Shown here: one piece after another, positions 1 to 8,031 of the stretch
Layout of the letters: every line of letters starts with the position of its first letter
How positions within the stretch are numbered: the first letter of the stretch is position 1
Assembly: GCF_014698305.1 (NCBI RefSeq)
Contig: NZ_JACJST010000007.1
Span: 168,705 to 232,704, forward strand
DNA: 64,000 nucleotides
Direction of reading: 5' to 3'
DNA from: Anabaena lutea FACHB-196
Lineage (GTDB): Bacteria; Cyanobacteriota; Cyanobacteriia; Cyanobacteriales; Nostocaceae
The notes under the pieces: model-generated
The model's database searches: none
Told to the model about the DNA's origin: nothing
The model's input: the letters and a program-made list of their open reading frames with translations, nothing else
Program-made: the position numbers and the translations under genes

Positions 1-1098
1 TACAGCTTCAATCATGTCCATTTCTAGCAGGGTTTGTCTAATTTTTCCTTCCACCCCACCCCGAAATAAAGCACCTTGAGGTAACACCACTGCCATCCGT
101 CCATGAGGTTTAGCCATAGACTTGATCATGTGTTGTACCCAAGCAAAATCACCACTACTATCCGTAGGTAAACCCGCAAAAGCACGTCCCCAAGGATCTG
201 TTTCCCAAACTTCCCTTCCCCATTTTTCTAAGGAGAAAGGAGGATTAGCAATTACCACATCAAACTCAGCTAAACTATGGGTATCTGGATTAGTAAAGAA
301 AGGGGTACGGAGAGTATCACCACGTTCAATCACAAAATCTTCAACTTCGTGTAAAAATAAATTCATCCGCGCAGTGGAAGCAGTGGTTAAATTCTTTTCT
401 TGTCCATATAACTTGCCAAAAAATGTCCTTGCATCTCCTCCTTTATTACGGACATGAGCCACAGCAGCAAGTAACATTCCTCCTGTACCACAAGCTGGAT
501 CATAAACTGTTTCCCCTTCTTGGGGATCTAGCATATCTACCATTAGCTGTACTACACTCCTGGGAGTGTAAAATTCTCCAGCTTTATTCTTGGTAGTATC
601 AGCAAATTTTTTAATCAGGTACTCATACGCATCACCCATGACATCACTGTGAACACGCTTATTACCGAGATTGAAAGCAGAGAAATGTTCGATCAGGTCT
701 TTTAGCAGTTCATCAGACAGCTTCTCTTTGTTTGTCCACTGAGCATCACCAAATACACCGTATAAATGTTTCGGGTTTGCAGTTTCAATATTCCGCAGGG
801 CAGTTTGTAAAACAGTTCCTACACTGCTAGAAGCCTCACGTACATCTTGCCAATGACTATCTTGAGGAATTTGGAAGCGATGCTCGTCAGGGAAATCTTC
901 ACCATATTCTTCAATCATGGCTTGCTTTTCTTCATCCCAAACATCACAAATGCGTTTGAAGAACAGCAATGGTAAAATATAACTTTTCCAATCCGTCCTA
1001 TCCACGGGACTTCCACGCAAAATATTCGCTGCTTCCCATAAATGAGATGACAACTCAGACAAAGTGATGGAAGTTTCAAACAGCGTTCCCTGGATCAT
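1..1098 (-). CDS. hsdM: Type I restriction-modification methyltransferase subunit HsdM, 3' end beyond the window
   Basis: N6-adenine methyltransferase subunit of a type I restriction-modification complex, expected to work with HsdS and HsdR, which would lie to the left outside the window. Reading leftward from an ATG at 1098, 366 codons stay open to the window edge with no stop. The SAM-binding motif DPACGTGG starts near residue 200 and the catalytic motif NPPF is near residue 285, in that order as in gamma-class enzymes. The N-terminal part has the HsdM helical-domain pattern (a WKSYILPLLFFKRICD stretch near residues 37-52). Complete HsdM proteins are usually about 480-530 aa, so roughly three quarters is visible. 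The gene lies downstream of the 3' end of tRNA-Cys on the same strand. Motif assignment is firm; assignment to type I rather than a related family rests on the N-terminal domain. Confidence 0.88.
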   Translation of the reverse strand, partial: MIQGTLFETSITLSELSSHLWEAANILRGSPVDRTDWKSYILPLLFFKRICDVWDEEKQAMIEEYGEDFPDEHRFQIPQDSHWQDVREASSSVGTVLQTALRNIETANPKHLYGVFGDAQWTNKEKLSDELLKDLIEHFSAFNLGNKRVHSDVMGDAYEYLIKKFADTTKNKAGEFYTPRSVVQLMVDMLDPQEGETVYDPACGTGGMLLAAVAHVRNKGGDARTFFGKLYGQEKNLTTASTARMNLFLHEVEDFVIERGDTLRTPFFTNPDTHSLAEFDVVIANPPFSLEKWGREVWETDPWGRAFAGLPTDSSGDFAWVQHMIKSMAKPHGRMAVVLPQGALFRGGVEGKIRQTLLEMDMIEAV

Positions 1099-1224
1099 AA
1101 TAGTTTTCCCAAATTAGCCAAAATTACCCAAAATTACCCCAAAAAACTTAGGACGAGTATTAAACCCGTCCCTTTGTTTATAAATATGAGGCTTGAGTTG
1201 CCTGTTTTCAGGTTGTTTTTTCAA

Positions 1225-1295
1225 AGGCGACACCCGGATTTGAACCGGGGGTGAAGGTTTTGCAGACCCTTGCCTTACCACTTGGCTATGTCGCC
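1225..1295 (-). tRNA. trnC: tRNA-Cys (anticodon GCA)
   Basis: Read on the minus strand this 71-nt segment folds as a cloverleaf. The acceptor stem is GGCGACA/TGTCGCC with discriminator U, which is typical of tRNA-Cys. The anticodon stem AGGGT/ACCTT encloses the loop CTGCAAA with anticodon GCA. The T arm carries GGTTCAAATCC. CCA is not encoded. It sits 100 nt after the stop codon of cpcT on the same strand. Confidence 0.96.
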
Positions 1296-1394
1296 GGACT
1301 CACAATTACTAATATTACCACTATTTTCGCTCAATTGCATCATCTGGTTGAAGAAATTTTTTTTGGACAGGCCAGATACCTGTCCTACGGTGAT

Positions 1395-1997
1395 TCAAGA
1401 ATCAGAACTTATTTTGACTTCATCGGCAAAGTTGCCCCAGCGGACAAAGTAAAATGGCCCAGCGACAGAACCCCAAACGTGTTCATCTGTTTCGGGATTG
1501 CGTCCTCTGTCGCGGCTGATGAATTTTTCACCGTCAATTTCAAAATCACTATCCAAATAGGTTGTTTGCCCGTTGCGGACGACCATGCAACCCTTTCCTG
1601 GCTCAACTGTGCCTTTGAAGTGATTACCAGCCCACTCTACGATCATGTTACAACCAGAGAGCTTTTCCAAGCGATCGCTCGTTAAAGTTTGCAAACGTGC
1701 TAAATCACGGGAAGCACCAAAAAAGTCTTTTTCTTCTTTGACAGTATAGTTTTCAATATGGATTTTATCTCCTGCTGTCATCAACTTTAACACCCGTAAC
1801 CGATAGGGGTCATTGAGCATATAGTCATAAGCTTGTTCTACAAACAAACTCACCCCTGATAGCAGTGAGTAAGGTAGGGGACGCATACATACACGAATAT
1901 GGGCAAAAAAAGCCGGATTTTCAAACACTTGGGCTTGATTGCTAAAATCAGCCGCCATCCAACGGGCTAAAGTGGCAATATCTGTAGAATGAGTCAT
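1395..1997 (-). CDS. cpcT: Phycocyanobilin lyase CpcT (CpcT/CpeT family)
   Basis: Chromophore lyase of the CpcT/CpeT family. Characterised members attach phycocyanobilin to Cys-153 of the phycocyanin and phycoerythrocyanin beta subunits during phycobilisome assembly. The ~200-aa product contains the family-typical stretches FFAHIRVCMRPLP, EQAYDYMLNDPYR and WGSVAGPFYFVR. The frame is open 10 codons further upstream, but I chose the ATG at 1997 because MTHSTDIATLARW is the usual start of the family. It is monocistronic here, not linked to phycobiliprotein genes, and tRNA-Cys follows 100 nt downstream. Its presence implies a phycobilisome-containing cyanobacterium. Confidence 0.93.
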   Translation of the reverse strand: MTHSTDIATLARWMAADFSNQAQVFENPAFFAHIRVCMRPLPYSLLSGVSLFVEQAYDYMLNDPYRLRVLKLMTAGDKIHIENYTVKEEKDFFGASRDLARLQTLTSDRLEKLSGCNMIVEWAGNHFKGTVEPGKGCMVVRNGQTTYLDSDFEIDGEKFISRDRGRNPETDEHVWGSVAGPFYFVRWGNFADEVKISSDS

Positions 1998-2131
1998 ATC
2001 AATTTTAAATTTTGGATTTTGGAACACAGGCTCAAAACCGCCTGTTATACATTGGCTAATTTTAAACCTTGGCGTGTCACGTCGCTTGACTCCAAATTCA
2101 AAATCTTAAATCTAAAAATCTCAATATGGAA

Positions 2132-2911
2132 TTAACCAAAACGCCCAGCTACATAATCACGGGTACGGTTATCTAGGGGGTTACGAAAAATTTGACCTGT
2201 AGTTCCAAATTCTACCATCTGGCCAATGCGACTTTCATCAGTGCTAAAGAAAGCTGTGAAATCAGATACACGGGTTGCTTGTTGCATATTATGAGTGACG
2301 ATTGCAATTGTTAACTCAGAACGCAACTTGTGAATTAGTTCCTCAACTTTCATTGTCGCAATCGGATCTAGGGCTGAACAAGGTTCATCCATTAGTAAAA
2401 CTTTCGGTTTTACAGCTAAAGCGCGGGCTATACAAAGACGCTGTTGTTGTCCACCAGAAAGCCCTAAAGCAGATTGATCTAATTTATCTTTTACCTCATT
2501 CCAAAGCGCCGCACCTTTAAGGGCAGATTCGACAATTTCATCTAATTCTACTTTCGGACACCTACCTGCTATTCTCACACCATAAGCGACATTTTCGTAA
2601 ATGCTGATCGGAAAAGGATTTGGTTTTTGGAACACCATGCCAATTTCTCGACGCAGGCGATTTATATTGATGCGAGGATCATAAATATTTTGCCCAAAAA
2701 ACTCTATACTTCCCTCAACTTTTACTTTTCCTTCTAATTCACTAATCCGATTGAGTGTTTTAATAAAAGTAGATTTACCGCAACCACTAGGTCCAATAAT
2801 TGCAGTTACTTTATTCTGACATATATCTAGTGATATCCCTTCAATAGCTTTAGAATTTCCGTAGTAAAAACTGAGGTTTTTAACTTTGATAGCTGGAACT
2901 AGGTTACTCAT
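2132..2911 (-). CDS. pstB: Phosphate ABC transporter ATP-binding protein PstB
   Basis: ATPase of the high-affinity phosphate importer PstSCAB. The 259-aa product has Walker [10 protein letters not shown], signature LSGGQQQR, Walker [14 protein letters not shown] and the His switch in IVTHNMQQ. Its length and motifs are standard for PstB. It is the last gene of pstS-pstC-pstA-pstB, starting 38 nt after the pstA stop. No phoU-like gene follows in the window; cpcT lies downstream after about 135 nt. Confidence 0.98.
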   Translation of the reverse strand: MSNLVPAIKVKNLSFYYGNSKAIEGISLDICQNKVTAIIGPSGCGKSTFIKTLNRISELEGKVKVEGSIEFFGQNIYDPRININRLRREIGMVFQKPNPFPISIYENVAYGVRIAGRCPKVELDEIVESALKGAALWNEVKDKLDQSALGLSGGQQQRLCIARALAVKPKVLLMDEPCSALDPIATMKVEELIHKLRSELTIAIVTHNMQQATRVSDFTAFFSTDESRIGQMVEFGTTGQIFRNPLDNRTRDYVAGRFG

Positions 2912-2949
2912 ACTTGATATGTAAATACTTGGTCTAAAAAACTAATTTT

Positions 2950-3831
2950 TTACTTTAACCTGCTTTTGCTACTCAATAAGCGAGAAACAAGGCTAAAAAA
3001 CAAAGATAAACTCAGTAAGATTATAGAGGTAGTCCAAACTAATTGGTTAATTTCTGGGTCTGGGCTGTTGTAGAGGTTAAAAATTAATACTGGTAAGGAA
3101 GCAGTGGGACTCAATAACCCATCTGACCAATTTTGACTAAATAAAGCGGTAAAAATTAGTGGTGCTGTTTCCCCCGCAGCGCGAGCAATTGCTAAGGAAA
3201 TACCTGTAGTAATACCCGGTATAGCCGCAGTCAAAACAATCCGAAAAGTAGTTTGAAACCGAGTTCCCCCTAAAGCAGCAGAAGCAAGACGTTGTTGAAT
3301 GGAAATCAGTTTTAAGGCTTCTTCTGTTGTCAAGACAATCACTGGAAGCATGATCACAGATAAAGCAAAGCCTCCCGCCAAGGAACTAAATTGTTTAGTA
3401 GCTAGAACAACTACTCCATAAGCAAACATTCCGACAACAATTGAGGGAACACCTGTGAGGATAGAGTTAATAAAACGAACAAGATTAGTAATTTGGTTAG
3501 TGCGTCCAAATTCTGCTAAAAAGATGCCTGTCATTATCCCCACAGGAATGCTCAACATTGCACCAATACCCACCATGAGTATAGTACCGAGGATGGCATT
3601 AGCAAACCCATTTTCAATCAATGGCTGGAAAAACATCTCTGCTTTTAAACCAGACAGTCCCCGTTTCATAATTTCCCATAAAATTGATAATAAAGGAAAG
3701 AATGCTAATACACTCAACCCAAAAGAAACTACATTCATTACGTAAGTAAACAAACGTCGTTGGGTTGGTAGAGGACGGAGTAATGTTTCTACTAGAGATT
3801 CATCTATTTCAGAATTAAGAGATTCGCTCAT
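2950..3831 (-). CDS. pstA: Phosphate ABC transporter permease PstA
   Basis: Inner-membrane permease subunit of the phosphate importer, pairing with PstC. The 293-aa product has about six predicted membrane segments and the binding-protein-dependent permease coupling loop (around ASAALGGTRFQTTFRIVLTAA, positions within residues 180-210) that contacts PstB. Gene order and the GAL-type loop identify PstA rather than PstC. It starts about 50 nt after the pstC stop and belongs to the same transcription unit. Confidence 0.96.
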   Translation of the reverse strand: MSESLNSEIDESLVETLLRPLPTQRRLFTYVMNVVSFGLSVLAFFPLLSILWEIMKRGLSGLKAEMFFQPLIENGFANAILGTILMVGIGAMLSIPVGIMTGIFLAEFGRTNQITNLVRFINSILTGVPSIVVGMFAYGVVVLATKQFSSLAGGFALSVIMLPVIVLTTEEALKLISIQQRLASAALGGTRFQTTFRIVLTAAIPGITTGISLAIARAAGETAPLIFTALFSQNWSDGLLSPTASLPVLIFNLYNSPDPEINQLVWTTSIILLSLSLFFSLVSRLLSSKSRLK

Positions 3832-3883
3832 ATCAATTTGGGATTTTGGATTTTCAACAATGAACAGTACTAGTATTTATTTA

Positions 3884-4876
3884 TTATCTATTTTTCCTGC
3901 CCACCCATTGCACTAATAAGACAGCGCCAATATTAACCAATAGAGTTAAGGCAAACAAAATTAAGCCTAAATAACTTAATGCCCCAATATGCAATCCTGG
4001 TTCAGCTTCAGCAAATTCATTAGCTAAAACGGCGGGAATTGTATAAGCTGGATCAAGTAAAGATATGCTGATTTGAGGAGAATTCCCAATCACCATTGTT
4101 ACTGCCATTGTTTCACCGAGTGCGCGTCCTAAAGCCAGCATGGCTGCACTCACCATACCCGAAAATCCTGCTGGTAGTAAAACACGAAAAATTGTCTCCC
4201 AGCGGGTGCTACCTAAAGCCATAGATGCGCTACGTAATTCTTTAGGAATGACCATCAATACATCACGAGAAATGGCTGCCATTGTCGGTAAAATCATGAT
4301 GGAAAGGATTATTCCCGCAGTCAACATATTGTTTCCCGCTGGATCTTGGGTATTAAATAGAGGTATAAATTTTAAAAGGATGCTTAACCACTTTTGTAGA
4401 GGTTCTAAAATGGGAATAAACACAAAAATTCCCCACAAGCCAATAATGACGCTGGGGATAGCCGCAATTAATTCTACTACAAAAGCAATAATATTTTTGA
4501 CTACATCTGGTAAAAAGTCTTCACTTGTTACCAAGGCTACTGATATACCGATAGGAACAGTTAAGCAAATAGCGATCGCACTGCTGACTAAAGTTCCATA
4601 TATATAAGGTAATGCACCAAATATTTGATTACCTGTATCCCAATCTTGATCCCACAAAAAACCGAATCCAAATTTAGCAATAGCTGGTTGCGCTTCTTTG
4701 AAAATTACCCAAGTCATCACAAATAGTATTGCTACGGTAATAGTAGCAAAAAGATAAACTAAAAATGTAAATCCTTGGTCAAATCGAAAACCAGCGCCGT
4801 TAGTAGCTGTTAAATCGATATTTTCACTACTTAAATTCTGTGAATTATGATCGCTTGGTTCAAATAAGTTAGTCAT
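3884..4876 (-). CDS. pstC: Phosphate ABC transporter permease PstC
   Basis: The second membrane permease of the phosphate importer, 330 aa. It has a long hydrophilic N-terminus followed by about six membrane spans. The permease coupling loop is visible in the SASMALGSTRWETIFRVLLPAG region (residues about 215-236), followed by the PstC-typical GRALGETMAVTMVIGN. It lies between pstS (88 nt upstream) and pstA (52 nt downstream) on the same strand. Nothing appears broken. Confidence 0.96.
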   Translation of the reverse strand: MTNLFEPSDHNSQNLSSENIDLTATNGAGFRFDQGFTFLVYLFATITVAILFVMTWVIFKEAQPAIAKFGFGFLWDQDWDTGNQIFGALPYIYGTLVSSAIAICLTVPIGISVALVTSEDFLPDVVKNIIAFVVELIAAIPSVIIGLWGIFVFIPILEPLQKWLSILLKFIPLFNTQDPAGNNMLTAGIILSIMILPTMAAISRDVLMVIPKELRSASMALGSTRWETIFRVLLPAGFSGMVSAAMLALGRALGETMAVTMVIGNSPQISISLLDPAYTIPAVLANEFAEAEPGLHIGALSYLGLILFALTLLVNIGAVLLVQWVGRKNR

Positions 4877-4964
4877 GTTCTCTAAAAAAAATCATCCCAT
4901 TTTCATGACAGTAGAGTGAGAATTACCCACTCTACTAAAACGAATTCAGCAGAAATATTACAAA

Positions 4965-6005
4965 TTACTTAACGGTACTATTCACTGTCTGTAGCACACG
5001 GTTGACAACATCACCAGGAATTTTGGTGTAATTGAGGTCATCATTGAATTGTTGACCATCTTTGAGTACCCAATTAATCCATTTTTTAACAGCTTCAGCT
5101 TTAGCGGGAGTAGGATATTGCTTATAAACCATCATCCAAGTCAAACCAACTATAGGATAACCTTGTCCTGGATCTCCAACAAAAACGCGATAGTTATTTG
5201 GAAAAGTCACAGTAGATAAAGCAGCGTTAGCAGATTGTAAAGAAGGAGCTACAAATTCTCCTTTTTTATTTTGTATTTCTGCTGATTTTAAGTTGTTTTT
5301 AGTAGCATAGTCATATTCAACATAACCAATAGAGCCAGGAGTGCGAGCTACTAAGGCAGCTACACCAGGATTACCTTTACCTTTGAGAACGTTTGGTAGC
5401 GTCCATTTGGGAGCAGTATTAGCGCCAATTCTGCCCTTGAAATAACCACTAATAGAACTTAAATGGTTGGTGAAAATAAAAGTTGTACCACTACCATCAG
5501 CACGAACCGCAAATTTAATTGGTTGATTTGGTAAATTTACACCTGGGTTATCGGCTTTAATTTTTGCATCGTTCCAGTTGGTGATTTGTCCAGAAAAAAT
5601 TTCTGGGAGGGTTTTGCGAGACAATCTGAGTTTGTTAACTCCTGGTAGATTGTAAACAACGGAAACAGCACCACCTGCTGTGGGTACTAAGATGACACCA
5701 TTTTTAACTTTGGCCATTTCATCATCTTTCATGGCCGCATCACTAGCACCAAAATCAACGGTTCCCGCAATGGTTTGACGAATTCCACCACCACTCCCAA
5801 TTGATTGGTAGTTAACTTTCAATTCGGGATGTTTCTTTTTAACTTCACGAGCATAACGTTCGTAAAGAGGAGCCGGAAAAGTCGCTCCTGCACCGTTGAG
5901 AGTTTGAGCTTGAGCAGTTGCTGTCAAAACAGGACTAAGTGCAACCGCACCTGTTAGTACTGAAAAAGTAACTGCACGGTTGAAAATGGTGGTCAAAAAA
6001 GTCAT
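4965..6005 (-). CDS. pstS: Phosphate ABC transporter substrate-binding protein PstS
   Basis: Periplasmic phosphate-binding protein of the PstSCAB importer, 346 aa. Residues 1-34 form a Sec signal peptide with probable cleavage after AQA, followed by LNGAGATFPAPLYERYA. That motif and the later GSGGGIRQTIAG, DFGASDAAM and RADGSGTTFIFTNHL carry phosphate-contacting residues of the family. The ATG at 6005 is the first gene start of the operon and lies about 70 nt downstream of a row of TTAA cores that looks like a Pho box. Phosphate-starvation control through a SphS/SphR (PhoR/PhoB-type) pair is therefore likely. Confidence 0.97.
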   Translation of the reverse strand: MTFLTTIFNRAVTFSVLTGAVALSPVLTATAQAQTLNGAGATFPAPLYERYAREVKKKHPELKVNYQSIGSGGGIRQTIAGTVDFGASDAAMKDDEMAKVKNGVILVPTAGGAVSVVYNLPGVNKLRLSRKTLPEIFSGQITNWNDAKIKADNPGVNLPNQPIKFAVRADGSGTTFIFTNHLSSISGYFKGRIGANTAPKWTLPNVLKGKGNPGVAALVARTPGSIGYVEYDYATKNNLKSAEIQNKKGEFVAPSLQSANAALSTVTFPNNYRVFVGDPGQGYPIVGLTWMMVYKQYPTPAKAEAVKKWINWVLKDGQQFNDDLNYTKIPGDVVNRVLQTVNSTVK

Positions 6006-6073
6006 ACTACCTCTGATTTAAGGAATATTTTCCTGATGGAATCACAGCCTTAAACAAAGTTCATACTTTATAG

Positions 6074-6133
6074 TTAATATTGATTTAATAAAAGTTAAAG
6101 AAAACATTAAACTATGTTTAAATTATTCCTTAA
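6074..6133 (-). promoter_or_regulatory. Candidate Pho box: six phased TTAA cores upstream of pstS
   Basis: TTAA cores occur at 6074, 6085, 6095, 6107, 6118 and 6130, spaced 11, 10, 12, 11 and 12 nt, mostly as TTTAA or CTTAA on the minus strand. Cyanobacterial Pho boxes are tandem ~8-bp CTTAACCT-like repeats separated by 3 bp (11-bp period), bound by SphR/PhoB-type regulators. The array ends about 70 nt before the pstS start. The AT-rich context weakens any single repeat; the regular period and location are the evidence. Confidence 0.7.
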
Positions 6134-6135
6134 GG

Positions 6136-6670
6136 AGTAGTGATTTTATTCACCAATTTGTATAAGTCCGAGTCTGAATTTTTATAAACCAATATACGTA
6201 ATACAGTATAAATAAACCCAGTAGGGTTATACCACGAGAATACCTGCTAGGAATGTAGTGTATATTTTAGCCATGTTTGAGCGGGTAAGCGTTTGTTCGT
6301 CATAAATAATGCCTGTTTCTACTTGAAATAAGTATATATAGAATATAAAGGGTTAAAAACATTCATATAAGTAGGTAGGCACAATTAAATATAACTATGT
6401 TAAGAAAAATTAACGAAGCTCAAACCCTCTTCCCTCATGCCTTCTGCCTCCTGCCTCCTGCCTCATCCTAATGATAAATAGTCACGCCCACCTACTTAAT
6501 AGGTTAAAATGCTGTTAAACTTATCAATTGATAATTGTTTCATTCAAGGTTTAAAAATTCCCCTTTTTTAATCCTCTTCCTTTCCGGGAGAGGTAATTGT
6601 CAATTTTTCATTGTTAATTATCCATTATTGACAAAATCGGCAGACAGATGAATGCTTACAAAAAACTAAA
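6136..6670. other. Intergenic region without a recognisable gene
   Basis: This stretch separates pstS from the next transporter operon. It is AT-rich, with a short run of CTTCTGCCTCCTGCCTCC-type 7-mer repeats at about 6437-6466 and an AT-rich stretch near 6520-6640. I see no open frame with a plausible start and no RNA gene. It holds the downstream flank of the ABC ATPase gene ending at 6671. Confidence 0.6.
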
Positions 6671-8029
6671 TTATTCACTACTTTCTGCAAATATTGGTTC
6701 TGGTAAATAGAGCCTTTCTTCACTAGCATCATACTCAAATAGTTCTGCATAGCGACCCCAGTCAACCGCCGTAGCAAATAGTCGTTCAGTCTCTGTGTGC
6801 GGGAAATGTTCCTCTAGTAAATCTAGGAAGAAATCCGCCCGCATTGACCCATTGCGTTTTTCACGTAATGTCTGTAACATACTGACCAACATGGGGACGT
6901 TTTGTAAAACTTGTTGCCGAAACAGGTCTTTACTTCTAAGAATTGTTGTGGTAGCAAAATCACGCCCAATATCTGTTAGTTGGACATCACCTTGTGTCAC
7001 TTGAGCAAAGCCTAACAACACAGCACCATCAAGAATTGGTAATAGGTCATCTACCTCCAATTGTAGGCGTTCTGCTAACTTAGGAATATCTTCCTTGCCT
7101 TCTGGTTGCTCAACAATTAACTCCAAAAGACCACTGATCCCACCGACTCGTACATGAGGTAGGGACTGGCTATAGGGTGATTTAACCGTATTTACTGCTG
7201 CTTTTTGGGCTGCTACTGTCACCTCTCCAGTAACTTCGACTTCTGGATTGGTCATCACTGTATATATATAGTCTACTAATGCTTTAAATCTGGGATGTGT
7301 GCGGTCATGGGGACGTGGTAAATCAATGACTACTTCTCCACGAACACGCCCTGGATTTGCCCCTAAAATAATCACCCGGTCTGCTAAAAATACTGCTTCC
7401 TCAATGTTGTGGGTGACAATTAATATACTTTTTGAGGGAAAGCTACCTGCATTCCAAAGGTCGTCAATTTCACCCCGCAGGTTTTCAGCCGTGAGTACAT
7501 CCAAGGCACTAAATGGCTCATCCATAAATAATACTTGCGGTTCAATTACAAATGCCCGTGCAAAACCAACTCGTTGTTTCATCCCACCGGATAATTCTTT
7601 GGGATAGGCACTTTCAAAACCATCTAAACCTACTAAGTCAATGGCTTTCAGGGCGCGTTGTCGGCGCAGTTCTCGATTTACTCCCTGTGCTTCTAGTCCC
7701 AGTTCTACGTTTTCCTGTACTGTCAACCAAGGCAGTAGGGCAAAACTTTGAAAAACCATTGCTACATTTTGGTTAGCACCTCGTAAGGGTTTGCCATTGC
7801 TGATCACTTGTCCATCACTGGGTGGGATCAAACCTGCCATGATTCTCAGGAGGGTACTTTTACCACTGCCACTGCGTCCTAGTAAAGCCACAACTTCACC
7901 TGTAGATACTTTGGCGTTAATCTGACGCAGGACTGTAAACTCACCTTTACCATCAGGAAGGGGAAAACTTTTGTTGACCTGCTCAACGGAAATTAATACT
8001 TGCTCTGTGGTTACGGCTGTTTTTGTCAT
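6671..8029 (-). CDS. NitT/TauT-like ABC transporter ATPase with C-terminal AAA-associated domain
   Basis: The 452-aa ATPase has Walker A GRSGSGKST, signature LSGGMKQR and Walker B VLFMDEPFSALD in the first ~260 residues, similar to nitrate/sulfonate/taurine importers. Residues about 290-450 resemble the AAA-associated C-terminal domain (AAA_assoc_C, often found with duplicated permeases), with a winged-helix-like stretch at LAERLQLEVDDLLPILDGAVLLGF. I chose the ATG at 8029, two nucleotides after the permease stop at 8032, rather than an upstream start that would overlap that gene by 46 nt. The pair forms a tight operon. Substrate is unknown: no periplasmic binding protein is nearby, and the C-terminal domain may sense a ligand or regulate the ATPase. 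Confidence 0.88.
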   Translation of the reverse strand: MTKTAVTTEQVLISVEQVNKSFPLPDGKGEFTVLRQINAKVSTGEVVALLGRSGSGKSTLLRIMAGLIPPSDGQVISNGKPLRGANQNVAMVFQSFALLPWLTVQENVELGLEAQGVNRELRRQRALKAIDLVGLDGFESAYPKELSGGMKQRVGFARAFVIEPQVLFMDEPFSALDVLTAENLRGEIDDLWNAGSFPSKSILIVTHNIEEAVFLADRVIILGANPGRVRGEVVIDLPRPHDRTHPRFKALVDYIYTVMTNPEVEVTGEVTVAAQKAAVNTVKSPYSQSLPHVRVGGISGLLELIVEQPEGKEDIPKLAERLQLEVDDLLPILDGAVLLGFAQVTQGDVQLTDIGRDFATTTILRSKDLFRQQVLQNVPMLVSMLQTLREKRNGSMRADFFLDLLEEHFPHTETERLFATAVDWGRYAELFEYDASEERLYLPEPIFAESSE

Positions 8030-8031
8030 GG

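Noticed and set aside
1251..1685. Plus-strand open frames over tRNA-Cys and cpcT
   Set aside because: Antisense to a tRNA and a well-recognised protein gene; no family pattern on the plus strand.
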